From: Pleurocapsa sp. PCC 7319
GTDB taxonomy: Bacteria > Cyanobacteriota > Cyanobacteriia > Cyanobacteriales > Xenococcaceae
Length of the DNA stretch: 64,000 nt
Assembly (NCBI RefSeq): GCF_000332195.1
Contig: NZ_KB235920.1
Span: 18,346 to 82,345, forward strand
Direction of reading: 5' to 3'
Of this stretch, positions 27,429 through 34,362 are shown piece by piece. Below the pieces are notes generated by a model, which saw only the letters and a list, made by a program, of their open reading frames with translations, was not told where the DNA came from and did not search any database. Numbering within the stretch: the stretch's first letter is position 1; every line of letters begins with the position of its first letter. A program made the position numbers and the translations under genes.

Positions 27429-28541
27429 ATGTATCAAGCACCAGGAATTTATAAGGATAAGGAGGATATATTTCCTCAACCTAAAGTAGACGTTGATACT
27501 GGCGTACCCGCTTTTCTGGGAATTGTAAATACTTCAGATAAAAACATTACTGTTAATGTTCCGCAGCAATTAAGATTGTGGTCTGAGTTGGAAACGTTCT
27601 TCGGTCAACCTGCATCTAATAGTTATCTAGCTGATGCGGTAAAGGGTTTCTTCCAAAATGGCGGTCGCTTGTGTTACGTAGTAGGGTTAAAAAACTCTAG
27701 TTTAAAAGCTCTAGAAGATGGTCTGGAAGCATTAAAAGAATTGAACGCGATCGATCTAGTATGTGCGCCAGATATTATGGCTTTATCTTTACAAGACATA
27801 AATCGAGAGGAAGTACGAACTAAGCAATTAGCCATCTTAAATCATTGTCATCGTTTCGGCGATCGCTTTGCAATTCTCGATTCTCTACCTCAAGCCGACA
27901 TACCAGAAGTTTTAGAGCAAAAGGAAGGATTAACAGCCACTCATGGTGCTTTGTATTATCCCTGGATTCGTTCCCAAGAAAGTGGTTATCTTATCCCACC
28001 CTGCGGTCATCTTGCTGGTATTTATGCCCGTAGTGACGATCGCGCTGGAGTACATAAAGCACCCGCTAACGAAATTCTCCAAGGGGTTTTGGAATTGGAG
28101 ATTACTTTAACTGATGCCCAACAGTCACAACTCAACCCCGAAGGAGTAAACTGCCTCAGAGTTTTTCCAGGACGGGGAATTAGAGTCTGGGGAGCGAGAA
28201 CTCTCAACTCAAATCCTAACTGGCGTTATATCAACGTACAGCGACTCTTTCTTACAGTGAGACGTTGGATCGAACAAAATATGACAGTTTACTTGTTTGA
28301 ATCCAACAACACAGAATTATGGGCAAATATTCGGCGGGATCTGACAGCTTACTTTAACGGTCTATTTACACAGGGAGCATTAAAAGGGCGATCGCCAGCA
28401 GAGGCTTTTTACGTTAAATGCGATGAGGAAACTAACTCTGCTGAGGTTAGAGAGATCGGAAAGGTAGTCACTGAAATCGGCTTGGCTGCTGCCGTACCCG
28501 GAGAATTTATCGTTGTTCGTATTTTGCATGGCTTTAACTGA
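27429..28541 (+). CDS. Contractile sheath protein 2
   Basis: A 370-residue second sheath protein (MYQAPGIYKDKEDIFPQPKV; SGYLIPPCGHLAGIYARSDD; FTQGALKGRSPAEAFYVKCD). It is close in sequence to the first sheath gene, mostly in the C-terminal half, but lacks the EEIPS handshake segment and is 49 residues shorter. Paired sheath genes are normal for Afp/PVC-like systems; the second usually forms a special ring near the baseplate. That division is inferred here. Confidence 0.94.
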   Translation: MYQAPGIYKDKEDIFPQPKVDVDTGVPAFLGIVNTSDKNITVNVPQQLRLWSELETFFGQPASNSYLADAVKGFFQNGGRLCYVVGLKNSSLKALEDGLEALKELNAIDLVCAPDIMALSLQDINREEVRTKQLAILNHCHRFGDRFAILDSLPQADIPEVLEQKEGLTATHGALYYPWIRSQESGYLIPPCGHLAGIYARSDDRAGVHKAPANEILQGVLELEITLTDAQQSQLNPEGVNCLRVFPGRGIRVWGARTLNSNPNWRYINVQRLFLTVRRWIEQNMTVYLFESNNTELWANIRRDLTAYFNGLFTQGALKGRSPAEAFYVKCDEETNSAEVREIGKVVTEIGLAAAVPGEFIVVRILHGFN

Positions 28542-28542
28542 G

Positions 28543-28665
28543 ATAGGGCATAGGGCATAGGGCATAGGGCATAGGGCATAGGGCATAGGGCATAGGGCAT
28601 AGGGCATAGGGCATAGGGCATAGGGCATAGGGGTTAGAGATTACAACCCACCACCCATTACCCAA
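28543..28665. repeat. ATAGGGC tandem heptamer (12 copies) plus C-rich arm
   Basis: Starting 2 bp after the second sheath stop codon, ATAGGGC repeats 12 times without error to 28626, then GGGGTTAGAGATTACAACCC and CCACCCATTACCCAACAC follow. Open frames on the minus strand through it (repeating MPYALCP) are artefacts of the 7-bp period. Perfect copies suggest recent slippage expansion. Confidence 0.9.
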
Positions 28666-28701
28666 CACTCAAAAAAACATTCATATTAAGGAGATTCAAT
28701 T

Positions 28702-29139
28702 ATGGTAGTTGGAATTCGGAAAGATCCATATCGTGCATATAATTTTTTAGTCGAAATTGACGGTATTACTCGCGCTGGTTTTCGGGAGTGTTCGGGGCTA
28801 GATTCTGCTCAAGATCCGATTGAATATCGTGAAGGCAACGATAAATATCTCACCGTTCGTAAATTGCCTGGCTTGGTTAAGTATTCCAATATTTCTCTCA
28901 AATATGGCGTTACCGATGACGAAGAACTTTGGCAATGGCGCACTAAAGCTGTATCGGGTCAGGTGGAACGTAAAAATGGCTCAATTGTTTTGTTAGACGA
29001 TTTGGGACAGGAAAAGAAACGCTGGAATTTTCGCGAAGCTTGGCCCACTAAATGGACTGGTACTAGCTTCAATGCTACGGGTAATGAAGTGGCGATTGAA
29101 ACTTTAGAAATTGCTCACGAGGGGGTGGCTAAAGGCTAA
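28702..29139 (+). CDS. Tube protein 1 (gp19-like)
   Basis: A 145-residue tail tube protein (Afp1/5, gp19 family): DPYRAYNFLVEIDGITRAGF, SGLDSAQDPIEYREGNDK, LPGLVKYSNISLKYGVTDDE, ELWQWRTKAV and WPTKWTGTSF are all standard. It polymerises into the rigid inner tube that is driven through the target membrane. AAGGAG lies about 11 bp upstream of the ATG. Its stop overlaps the start of the next gene by 1 bp. Confidence 0.95.
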   Translation: MVVGIRKDPYRAYNFLVEIDGITRAGFRECSGLDSAQDPIEYREGNDKYLTVRKLPGLVKYSNISLKYGVTDDEELWQWRTKAVSGQVERKNGSIVLLDDLGQEKKRWNFREAWPTKWTGTSFNATGNEVAIETLEIAHEGVAKG

Positions 29140-29519
29140 TGCTACAAACAGAATTTACTTTTACTTTACCCCGTGGCTATGTGGACTCTGAAGGGAATCT
29201 ACATCGAGAAGGCGTGATGCGTTTGGCAACTGCCTATGATGAAATCGCTCCTTTAAAAGACCCCCGTTGTACGTCTAATCCTGGCTACTTAATTGTGATT
29301 ATTTTCTCGCGAGTAATTACCCGTTTGGGAAGTATAGAGCAAATCAATCCTAAAGTAATTGAAGGACTATTTGCTGCGGACTTGGCTTTTTTACAAGACT
29401 TCTATCGTCACATCAACGAAGATGGTACGCCCAATATTAAAACAGTTTGTCCTAAATGTGGACAAGAACATGAAGTGGAGGCGATCGCCTCGGGGGAAGT
29501 ATCCCAGGCTACCCCTTAG
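29139..29519 (+). CDS. Tail assembly chaperone-like protein
   Basis: A 126-residue protein of the phage tail assembly type: TEFTFTLPRGYVDSEGNLHR, REGVMRLATAYDEIAPLKDP, GYLIVIIFSRVITRLGSIEQ and FAADLAFLQDFYRHINEDG. A Cys-x2-Cys near the end (CPKCGQEH) is a half zinc site. It lies between tube and DUF6760, the place of the G/GT chaperones in lambda-like tails. The end of this frame overlaps a second frame by about 45 bp, described in the next entry. Confidence 0.8.
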   Translation: MLQTEFTFTLPRGYVDSEGNLHREGVMRLATAYDEIAPLKDPRCTSNPGYLIVIIFSRVITRLGSIEQINPKVIEGLFAADLAFLQDFYRHINEDGTPNIKTVCPKCGQEHEVEAIASGEVSQATP

Positions 29520-29668
29520 AACAAATCTATGAGGAGGTAGCCTTTATTGCTTACCATTTCCCTTGGTCGCAGGACGAAATTATGAACCTTGAACATCGCG
29601 ATCGCCGAATGTGGTGTGAGGAAATTTCTAAGATTAATCGTCAATTGAATAGTAATCCAGCTCAGTAA
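29474..29668 (+). CDS. DUF6760-like tail protein, probably made by -1 frameshift
   Basis: In the -1 frame relative to the preceding gene, an open stretch from a TGA at 29471 to a TAA at 29668 encodes GGSIPGYPLEQIYEEVAFIA, YHFPWSQDEIMNLEHRDRRM and WCEEISKINRQLNSNPAQ. This matches the small DUF6760 family of CIS loci. There is no ATG, GTG or TTG before the conserved part; the only ATG (29582) is far inside. The product is therefore most likely a fusion with the preceding chaperone. A run TCGGGGGAAG at 29490-29499 is the best slip-site candidate in the overlap. Confidence 0.7.
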   Translation, partial: SGGDRLGGSIPGYPLEQIYEEVAFIAYHFPWSQDEIMNLEHRDRRMWCEEISKINRQLNSNPAQ

Positions 29669-29669
29669 T

Positions 29670-29885
29670 TCTTAGGTAGCAGGAGTTAGGGATTAGGGGT
29701 TAGGGATTAGGGGTTAGGGATTAGGGGATAGGGGTTAGGGATTAGGGATTAGGGGTTAGATCGATGAATACTTAACACCCAACACCCAGCACCCAACACC
29801 CAGCACCCAGCACCCAGCACCCAGCACCCAACACCTAAAACCCAACACCCAGCACCCAACACCTAAAACCCAACATTTATCACCA
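29670..29885. repeat. Largest heptamer repeat block, G-rich then C-rich
   Basis: About 90 bp of GGGATTA/GGGGTTA repeats (29681-29758), a spacer ATCGATGAATACTTAAC, then about 110 bp of CCCAACA/CCCAGCA repeats. A 27-bp piece (29752-29778) occurs again as its exact reverse complement at 39954-39980. It separates the chaperone/DUF6760 pair from the second tube gene. Confidence 0.9.
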
Positions 29886-29894
29886 AGTATTCCC

Positions 29895-30311
29895 ATGTCT
29901 CCCTATACAGCTTTTAATTTTTCTATTGAAATTCGAGGTTTAGTAGTTGGTAGTTTTTCAGAGGTTTCTGGACTACAGGCGGAAACTGAAACAGAAGACT
30001 ATCAAGAAGGAGGGCGTAATAATTTTGTCCATAAGTTACCTAAGGTCACTAAATATCCCAATCTGGTTCTGAAGCGGGGAATTACAGACTCAACTGAACT
30101 TTGGCAGTGGCATCAACGGGTAATTGCGGGACAAATTCAACGGCAAAACGGTTCGATAATTTTACTCGACTCTAGTGGTAGCGAAAAGTGGCGGTGGAAT
30201 TTTGCCGAGGCTTATCCAGTCAAATGGATTGGACCCGATTTGAAAGGAGATAGCAATGCTGTAGCGGTGGAAACCCTAGAGTTGGCTCATAACGGTTTAT
30301 ACCAGGCTTGA
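29895..30311 (+). CDS. Tube protein 2 (gp19-like)
   Basis: A 138-residue second tube protein (SPYTAFNFSIEIRGLVVGSF, LPKVTKYPNLVLKRGITDST, ELWQWHQRVIAGQIQRQNGS, WRWNFAEAYPVKW). It is about half identical to the first tube protein. In Afp-like systems this paralogue forms the layer between spike hub and tube. Its TGA lies within a 4-bp ATGA-like overlap with the next start region at 30308. Confidence 0.94.
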   Translation: MSPYTAFNFSIEIRGLVVGSFSEVSGLQAETETEDYQEGGRNNFVHKLPKVTKYPNLVLKRGITDSTELWQWHQRVIAGQIQRQNGSIILLDSSGSEKWRWNFAEAYPVKWIGPDLKGDSNAVAVETLELAHNGLYQA

Positions 30312-31609
30312 TAACCATGAGATGTATTCAACCATATATTTCTCAATTTGGGAAATTTGGACAACAAATTCAGCGATCGCATTATATATATGGGAATTCT
30401 TTAAGTCAAAAAATTGCCAGTAAATATGGTGGTTTCCAACTAGGCAAGTTTTCTTCGCTTGTTTTAAGTTGGTTGCGACAGAGAAATTCCGAAACTATTG
30501 TTTGTAATCTAATTCAGATATTAAACAATCAGCTAGTAAATCTTTTTCCTGTTGCCAATTTGCTAAAGATCGATTTCAATCTGTTTGGTCATTCTCTAAC
30601 TGGGTCAACAGCGATCGCCAATAATTACTTGGGAGATAACTTAGTTACTAAGATTCAGTTATTTATCAATACAAAGTCTATTCAAACTTTAGTAAATAAC
30701 TTCCTCCAACAGTCTAGAAATGTTAGCCCAAGAAAAATTAATATCCAACCAGTAAATAGATCTGAAAGTTCAAACTTTTTAATTCTGCCACAGCATAAGT
30801 CTGTATCAAGTCCAAAAATTCCAAGGCGATCATTAACTAATTTTATTGTTCCAAAACAGAATTCGGAGTCGATCCAGTTTGATTCTATTGTTTCATCTAA
30901 CTTTGGCGATCGCCCTATAAATACAGCTATTAGCGACAGCATCAAAGAGGTAATAGACGACAATAATCGCGATCAAAATGAAACATCGGATTTTTCTCTT
31001 GTAGTAACCAAAACTAAAACATCGAAATTGATTGAGGCAGTAACTATAAAATGGAATGTATCTGAATTTAAATCTAAGTTTGGTTTATCGAGAAAAAGTG
31101 ATTTTAATCCTACTCTAAAACCACTTGCTACTGAGGAAAAAATAGCCTTTAGTTTCTCTCATAACTTGCCCTTAGAATCTGCTAGCAAACAAACTAAAAG
31201 ATTTAAGCAACTTAGTTCTAATACTGAGAATTTTAAACAACAAGTAGATCGTACAGTCGTAAAAACTAACAGCGAAACTTATTATAAAGATACCCTTTTC
31301 TCTTCCAAATTAAAAAGAGAATTAGTAAATACTAATTTTAAAAATTCTGGCTATAAATCAATTTCTCAGTCTCCCAGTTTTCTAGTCTCACCTTCACTTG
31401 TTTATAGTCACAATCGACAAAAACAAGATAACTTTCCAGTAACTACGACACCTCAGATCGGTCAAGAAAAAAGACCAAAAAGCTGGAAACAATCAAAATC
31501 AACAAATTTCGACCCTTCCAGTATTGATGTTAATAATCTTGCAGATCGGGTATTTCAAGTAATAGAGCGAAAACTAAAAATAGAAAGGCAAAGAAGAGGT
31601 ATTTTATAA
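30308..31609 (+). CDS. Long CIS-locus protein with conserved C-terminal helix
   Basis: A 433-residue basic, serine/asparagine-rich protein. Residues 1-120 are partly helical; residues 130-405 are low-complexity and probably disordered (many Lys, Ser, Asn). Only the end is family-like: NNLADRVFQVIERKLKIERQ, a helix found at the C-termini of proteins at the same place in other extracellular CIS loci, just before the LysM protein. There is no membrane segment. Start and stop overlap or abut both neighbours, so it is translated with them. It may act as a tether or assembly factor; the role is unknown. Confidence 0.65.
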   Translation: MITMRCIQPYISQFGKFGQQIQRSHYIYGNSLSQKIASKYGGFQLGKFSSLVLSWLRQRNSETIVCNLIQILNNQLVNLFPVANLLKIDFNLFGHSLTGSTAIANNYLGDNLVTKIQLFINTKSIQTLVNNFLQQSRNVSPRKINIQPVNRSESSNFLILPQHKSVSSPKIPRRSLTNFIVPKQNSESIQFDSIVSSNFGDRPINTAISDSIKEVIDDNNRDQNETSDFSLVVTKTKTSKLIEAVTIKWNVSEFKSKFGLSRKSDFNPTLKPLATEEKIAFSFSHNLPLESASKQTKRFKQLSSNTENFKQQVDRTVVKTNSETYYKDTLFSSKLKRELVNTNFKNSGYKSISQSPSFLVSPSLVYSHNRQKQDNFPVTTTPQIGQEKRPKSWKQSKSTNFDPSSIDVNNLADRVFQVIERKLKIERQRRGIL

Positions 31610-31610
31610 A

Positions 31611-32240
31611 ATGGCTCTAGAAAAAGCATTTATTCAGCCTATTAATGGCAAATTCGGTGGCAAAAATATAGGGGTTTTATTTAACCCAACTGAATATTCT
31701 CTGGAAACCAGCAATCAGTTTCAACGTACTGCCGTACCTGGAACAGCAACCCCTGCTACTCAGTTTGTCAGTGGTAATACTCAAACTCTAACTATGGACT
31801 TGTTTTTCGATTCCTACGAACAAGGAGAAGATGTTAGAAAATATACCAGACAAATAACTTCTTTACTAGATATCGATCCAGCCCTCCACGCTCCGCCAAT
31901 TTGTCAATTTCATTGGGGTTCGCTCGATTTCAAAGCAACTTTAGAACAAGTCAATCAAAAATTCACCCTGTTTTTAGAATCAGGAATTCCCGTTAGAGCA
32001 ACTCTCAGTGTCACTTTTAAAGAATATAAAACCCTAACGGAACAGTTACAAGGAGTAAGAAAAGAATCAAGCGATCGCACGAAAAGAGTAACTATCAAAC
32101 AAGGAGATTCTCTTTGGATGGTAGCCAATAAAGAGTATGAAGATTCCAGTTTGTGGCGACCAATAGCTAACGCTAATAATATTGATAATCCTCGTATTTT
32201 AGCAGTAGGTAAAGAACTTATTGTCCCAGTTTTAAACTGA
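31611..32240 (+). CDS. LysM tube-baseplate connector (Afp7-like)
   Basis: A 209-residue protein with an N-terminal CIS tube-like domain (FIQPINGKFGGKNIGVLFNP, FVSGNTQTLTMDLFFDSYEQ, QFHWGSLDFKATLEQVNQKF) and a C-terminal LysM (VTIKQGDSLWMVANKEYEDS, IANANNIDNPRILAVG). This is the Afp7/gp53-like protein that joins tube end to spike hub. It starts 1 bp after the preceding stop. Length and domain order are usual. Confidence 0.92.
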   Translation: MALEKAFIQPINGKFGGKNIGVLFNPTEYSLETSNQFQRTAVPGTATPATQFVSGNTQTLTMDLFFDSYEQGEDVRKYTRQITSLLDIDPALHAPPICQFHWGSLDFKATLEQVNQKFTLFLESGIPVRATLSVTFKEYKTLTEQLQGVRKESSDRTKRVTIKQGDSLWMVANKEYEDSSLWRPIANANNIDNPRILAVGKELIVPVLN

Positions 32241-32244
32241 CATT

Positions 32245-33375
32245 ATGGATATTGTAGCCTTAGAGAAAAAATATCAAGATTTATACGCTCCAACTTTTGA
32301 AATCTCGATCGAAGGACAGAATATTCTTCAGTCAGGAGTAGAGGTAACAAATGTCAATGTTGACAATACTTTGGATGGTGCTGATACTTTTTCTTTTACT
32401 GTTTTTAATGCCTTCGATCCGATTAATCGAGAACTACAATCCTTTGTTGAAAGTGTTTTTTCTTTTGATGCCGAAGTTGAAATTAAATTTGGCTATGGCA
32501 GTCAAACTAAAACTATTATGTTGGGCATAATCACTGCCGTGAAGATTGATTTTCCTAGTGGCGGTTCTCCTCAAGTAGAAGTTAGTGGTTTCGATCTTTC
32601 TTATCGGATGATGAAGGAAAAAAAACCTCGTTCTTGGAACGATAAAAAAGATAGCGAAGTTATACGAAATATAGCTCAAGAATATCAATTAACAGAAAAT
32701 ATTGATGATACCGGTTCACAACACGAGCAAATTGTCAAACAAGAAAAAGAAAATGATTTTGAATTTTTGAATAGATTAGCTGAAAGAAATTATTATGAGT
32801 TTTTTGTTTTCAACAAAACATTATATTTCCGCAAGCCTCAATATAGATCGGCAGCAATCGTAACTTTAGAATGGCAAAAAAGTCTTGTGAGTTTTAGTCC
32901 AGATTTTAATATTGCTGAGCGTGTCTTTACTATAGAAGTGATAGGACAAAATACCGAGAAAAAGAAAAATATTGTCGCCACAGCACAAATATTTAATGAT
33001 GAAATTGCCAAAATATTTATCAATAAAGCTAAACGTGCTAGCCAAGGAAGACAAACAACCGAACAACTCTTAAAGGAACAAGTAAAGCAACCTTTAAAAT
33101 CGGAAGAACACGCCAAAAAGTTGGCACAATCTATTCTATTAAAAAAACACGAAGATATTCTTAAAGGTAGCGGAGAATCTCTCGGCATTCCCGACATTAT
33201 AGCTGGAACAAATATTGAATTAATAGGTTTGGGAAGTCAATTTAGCAATACTTATTACATCGAACAAACCAATCATAGTATTAGCAACTCTGGCTATAAA
33301 ACAACTTTTAATGTCAAACGAGTTCCCAATGAAGACGAAATTGAAGTAACAACAACAATAACATCATTATCATGA
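32245..33375 (+). CDS. Spike hub protein (gp27/gpD-like)
   Basis: A 376-residue hub of the late-control-D/gp27 type: APTFEISIEGQNILQSGVEV, NTLDGADTFSFTVFNAFDP, GYGSQTKTIMLGIITAVKID, and FLNRLAERNYYEFFVFNKTL. In Afp this is the N-terminal half of the VgrG-like Afp8; here it is a separate gene. It forms the trimeric base on which the tube stands. It overlaps the OB-fold gene by 4 bp. Confidence 0.92.
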   Translation: MDIVALEKKYQDLYAPTFEISIEGQNILQSGVEVTNVNVDNTLDGADTFSFTVFNAFDPINRELQSFVESVFSFDAEVEIKFGYGSQTKTIMLGIITAVKIDFPSGGSPQVEVSGFDLSYRMMKEKKPRSWNDKKDSEVIRNIAQEYQLTENIDDTGSQHEQIVKQEKENDFEFLNRLAERNYYEFFVFNKTLYFRKPQYRSAAIVTLEWQKSLVSFSPDFNIAERVFTIEVIGQNTEKKKNIVATAQIFNDEIAKIFINKAKRASQGRQTTEQLLKEQVKQPLKSEEHAKKLAQSILLKKHEDILKGSGESLGIPDIIAGTNIELIGLGSQFSNTYYIEQTNHSISNSGYKTTFNVKRVPNEDEIEVTTTITSLS

Positions 33376-33683
33376 ACAATTTATATAATTCTTTAATTCA
33401 ATCTCAAGATAATACTAATGGAGCTTCAATTCCAGGAGTAGCTCTAGCAACAGTGACAAATATCTCGGAGCTAAGTAATGGAAAAGTAAAAGTCAAATTT
33501 CAATGGAGAAAACAGGGAGGAAATAATGATGAAATTTGGGCGCGCATTATTATTGCTAATAAAGGTATCGAGCCTCTGTTTGAAGTTCACGATGTTGTAT
33601 TAGTGGCATTCGAGCAAGGTAATTTTGAATATCCTTTTATACTTGGTTTAATTTATCCGAATTTAAAAGATACAGAAATGTAA
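33372..33683 (+). CDS. Spike OB-fold protein (gpV/gp5 N-terminal-like)
   Basis: A 103-residue protein with the gp5-type OB fold (IPGVALATVTNISELSNGKV, VKFQWRKQGGNNDEIWARII, LFEVHDVVLVAFEQGNFEYP, FILGLIYP). It supplies the middle part of the spike that is fused in VgrG/Afp8 but separate here. There is no visible beta-helix extension and no PAAR domain. The next gene is 165 bp away, and that gap shows only short GTAAGTA repeats. Confidence 0.88.
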   Translation: MNNLYNSLIQSQDNTNGASIPGVALATVTNISELSNGKVKVKFQWRKQGGNNDEIWARIIIANKGIEPLFEVHDVVLVAFEQGNFEYPFILGLIYPNLKDTEM

Positions 33684-33848
33684 GTAGTAAGTAGTAAGTA
33701 ATGAGAATGAGTAATGAGTATAAAATAGAGATTTTGTTAGATCTATTTTCTTGTCTTTTTTGCTCATATTTTGCCTCAATATTGTATTTAGAAACAGTTT
33801 TTTAATTATTTTCAAAATGGCTTTCAGAGTTTAAGAAACATAGAAAAG

Positions 33849-34244
33849 ATGTCTAAAGAATTTTTAGGAATAGGTTGGAAATTTCCCATAAAAATAGATA
33901 GTATCACGGGAAAAATAGTGATGTCTGAGTATGAAGAGGATATTCGAGAATCAATCTGGATTATTTTAGCTACTGTCAAAGGCGAGCGAGTGATGCAACC
34001 CGATTTTGGTTGTGGTATTCATAACTTTGTCTTTGCAACTATGAGTATGACAACGATGGGATTAATTGAGTCGAGCGTGCGTGAATCTTTAATCCGTTGG
34101 GAACCCAGAATTGATTTGAATGAAGTTAACGTTTTGCCGATTCAAGACACTTTAGGAAAGCTAGATATTGAAATAAACTATCGAGTTCGCACCACCAATA
34201 ACGAATTTAATTTAGTTTATCCGTTTTATCTTCAAGGAGGATGA
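33849..34244 (+). CDS. Baseplate gp25/GPW protein
   Basis: A 131-residue gp25-like protein: FLGIGWKFPIKIDSITGKIV, IRESIWIILATVKGERVMQP, DFGCGIHNFVFATMSM and YRVRTTNNEFNLVYPFYL. The E-x-R-like element is GERVMQPDFG. It links the baseplate to the first sheath layer. Usual length. Confidence 0.94.
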   Translation: MSKEFLGIGWKFPIKIDSITGKIVMSEYEEDIRESIWIILATVKGERVMQPDFGCGIHNFVFATMSMTTMGLIESSVRESLIRWEPRIDLNEVNVLPIQDTLGKLDIEINYRVRTTNNEFNLVYPFYLQGG

Positions 34245-34352
34245 AATTAGGGGATAGGGATTAGGGATTAAGGATTAAATCGATTACAACCCAGCACCCG
34301 ACACCCAACACCCAGCACCTAACACCTAAAACCCAACACCTAAAACCCAATT
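34244..34352. repeat. Heptamer repeat block with ATCGAT core
   Basis: GGGGATAGGGATTAGGGATT, the core AAATCGATTACAACCC (almost the same as at 26054), then CCCAACACCCAGCACC. It fills the gap between the gp25 and the first baseplate J-like gene. Confidence 0.8.
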
Positions 34353-34362
34353 ATTTAGAAAA

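Noticed and set aside
26148..28541. The two sheath genes as a recent tandem duplication
   Set aside because: They differ in length and much of the N-terminal half; paired sheath genes are normal for this class of systems.
28380..28628. Minus-strand frames encoding repeated MPYALCP
   Set aside because: They arise only because the 7-bp ATAGGGC array stays open in all frames; they extend into the sheath gene on the other strand.
28543..28665. Possible CRISPR array at tandem repeats in the CIS locus
   Set aside because: The period is 7 bp without spacers, and no cas genes are present.
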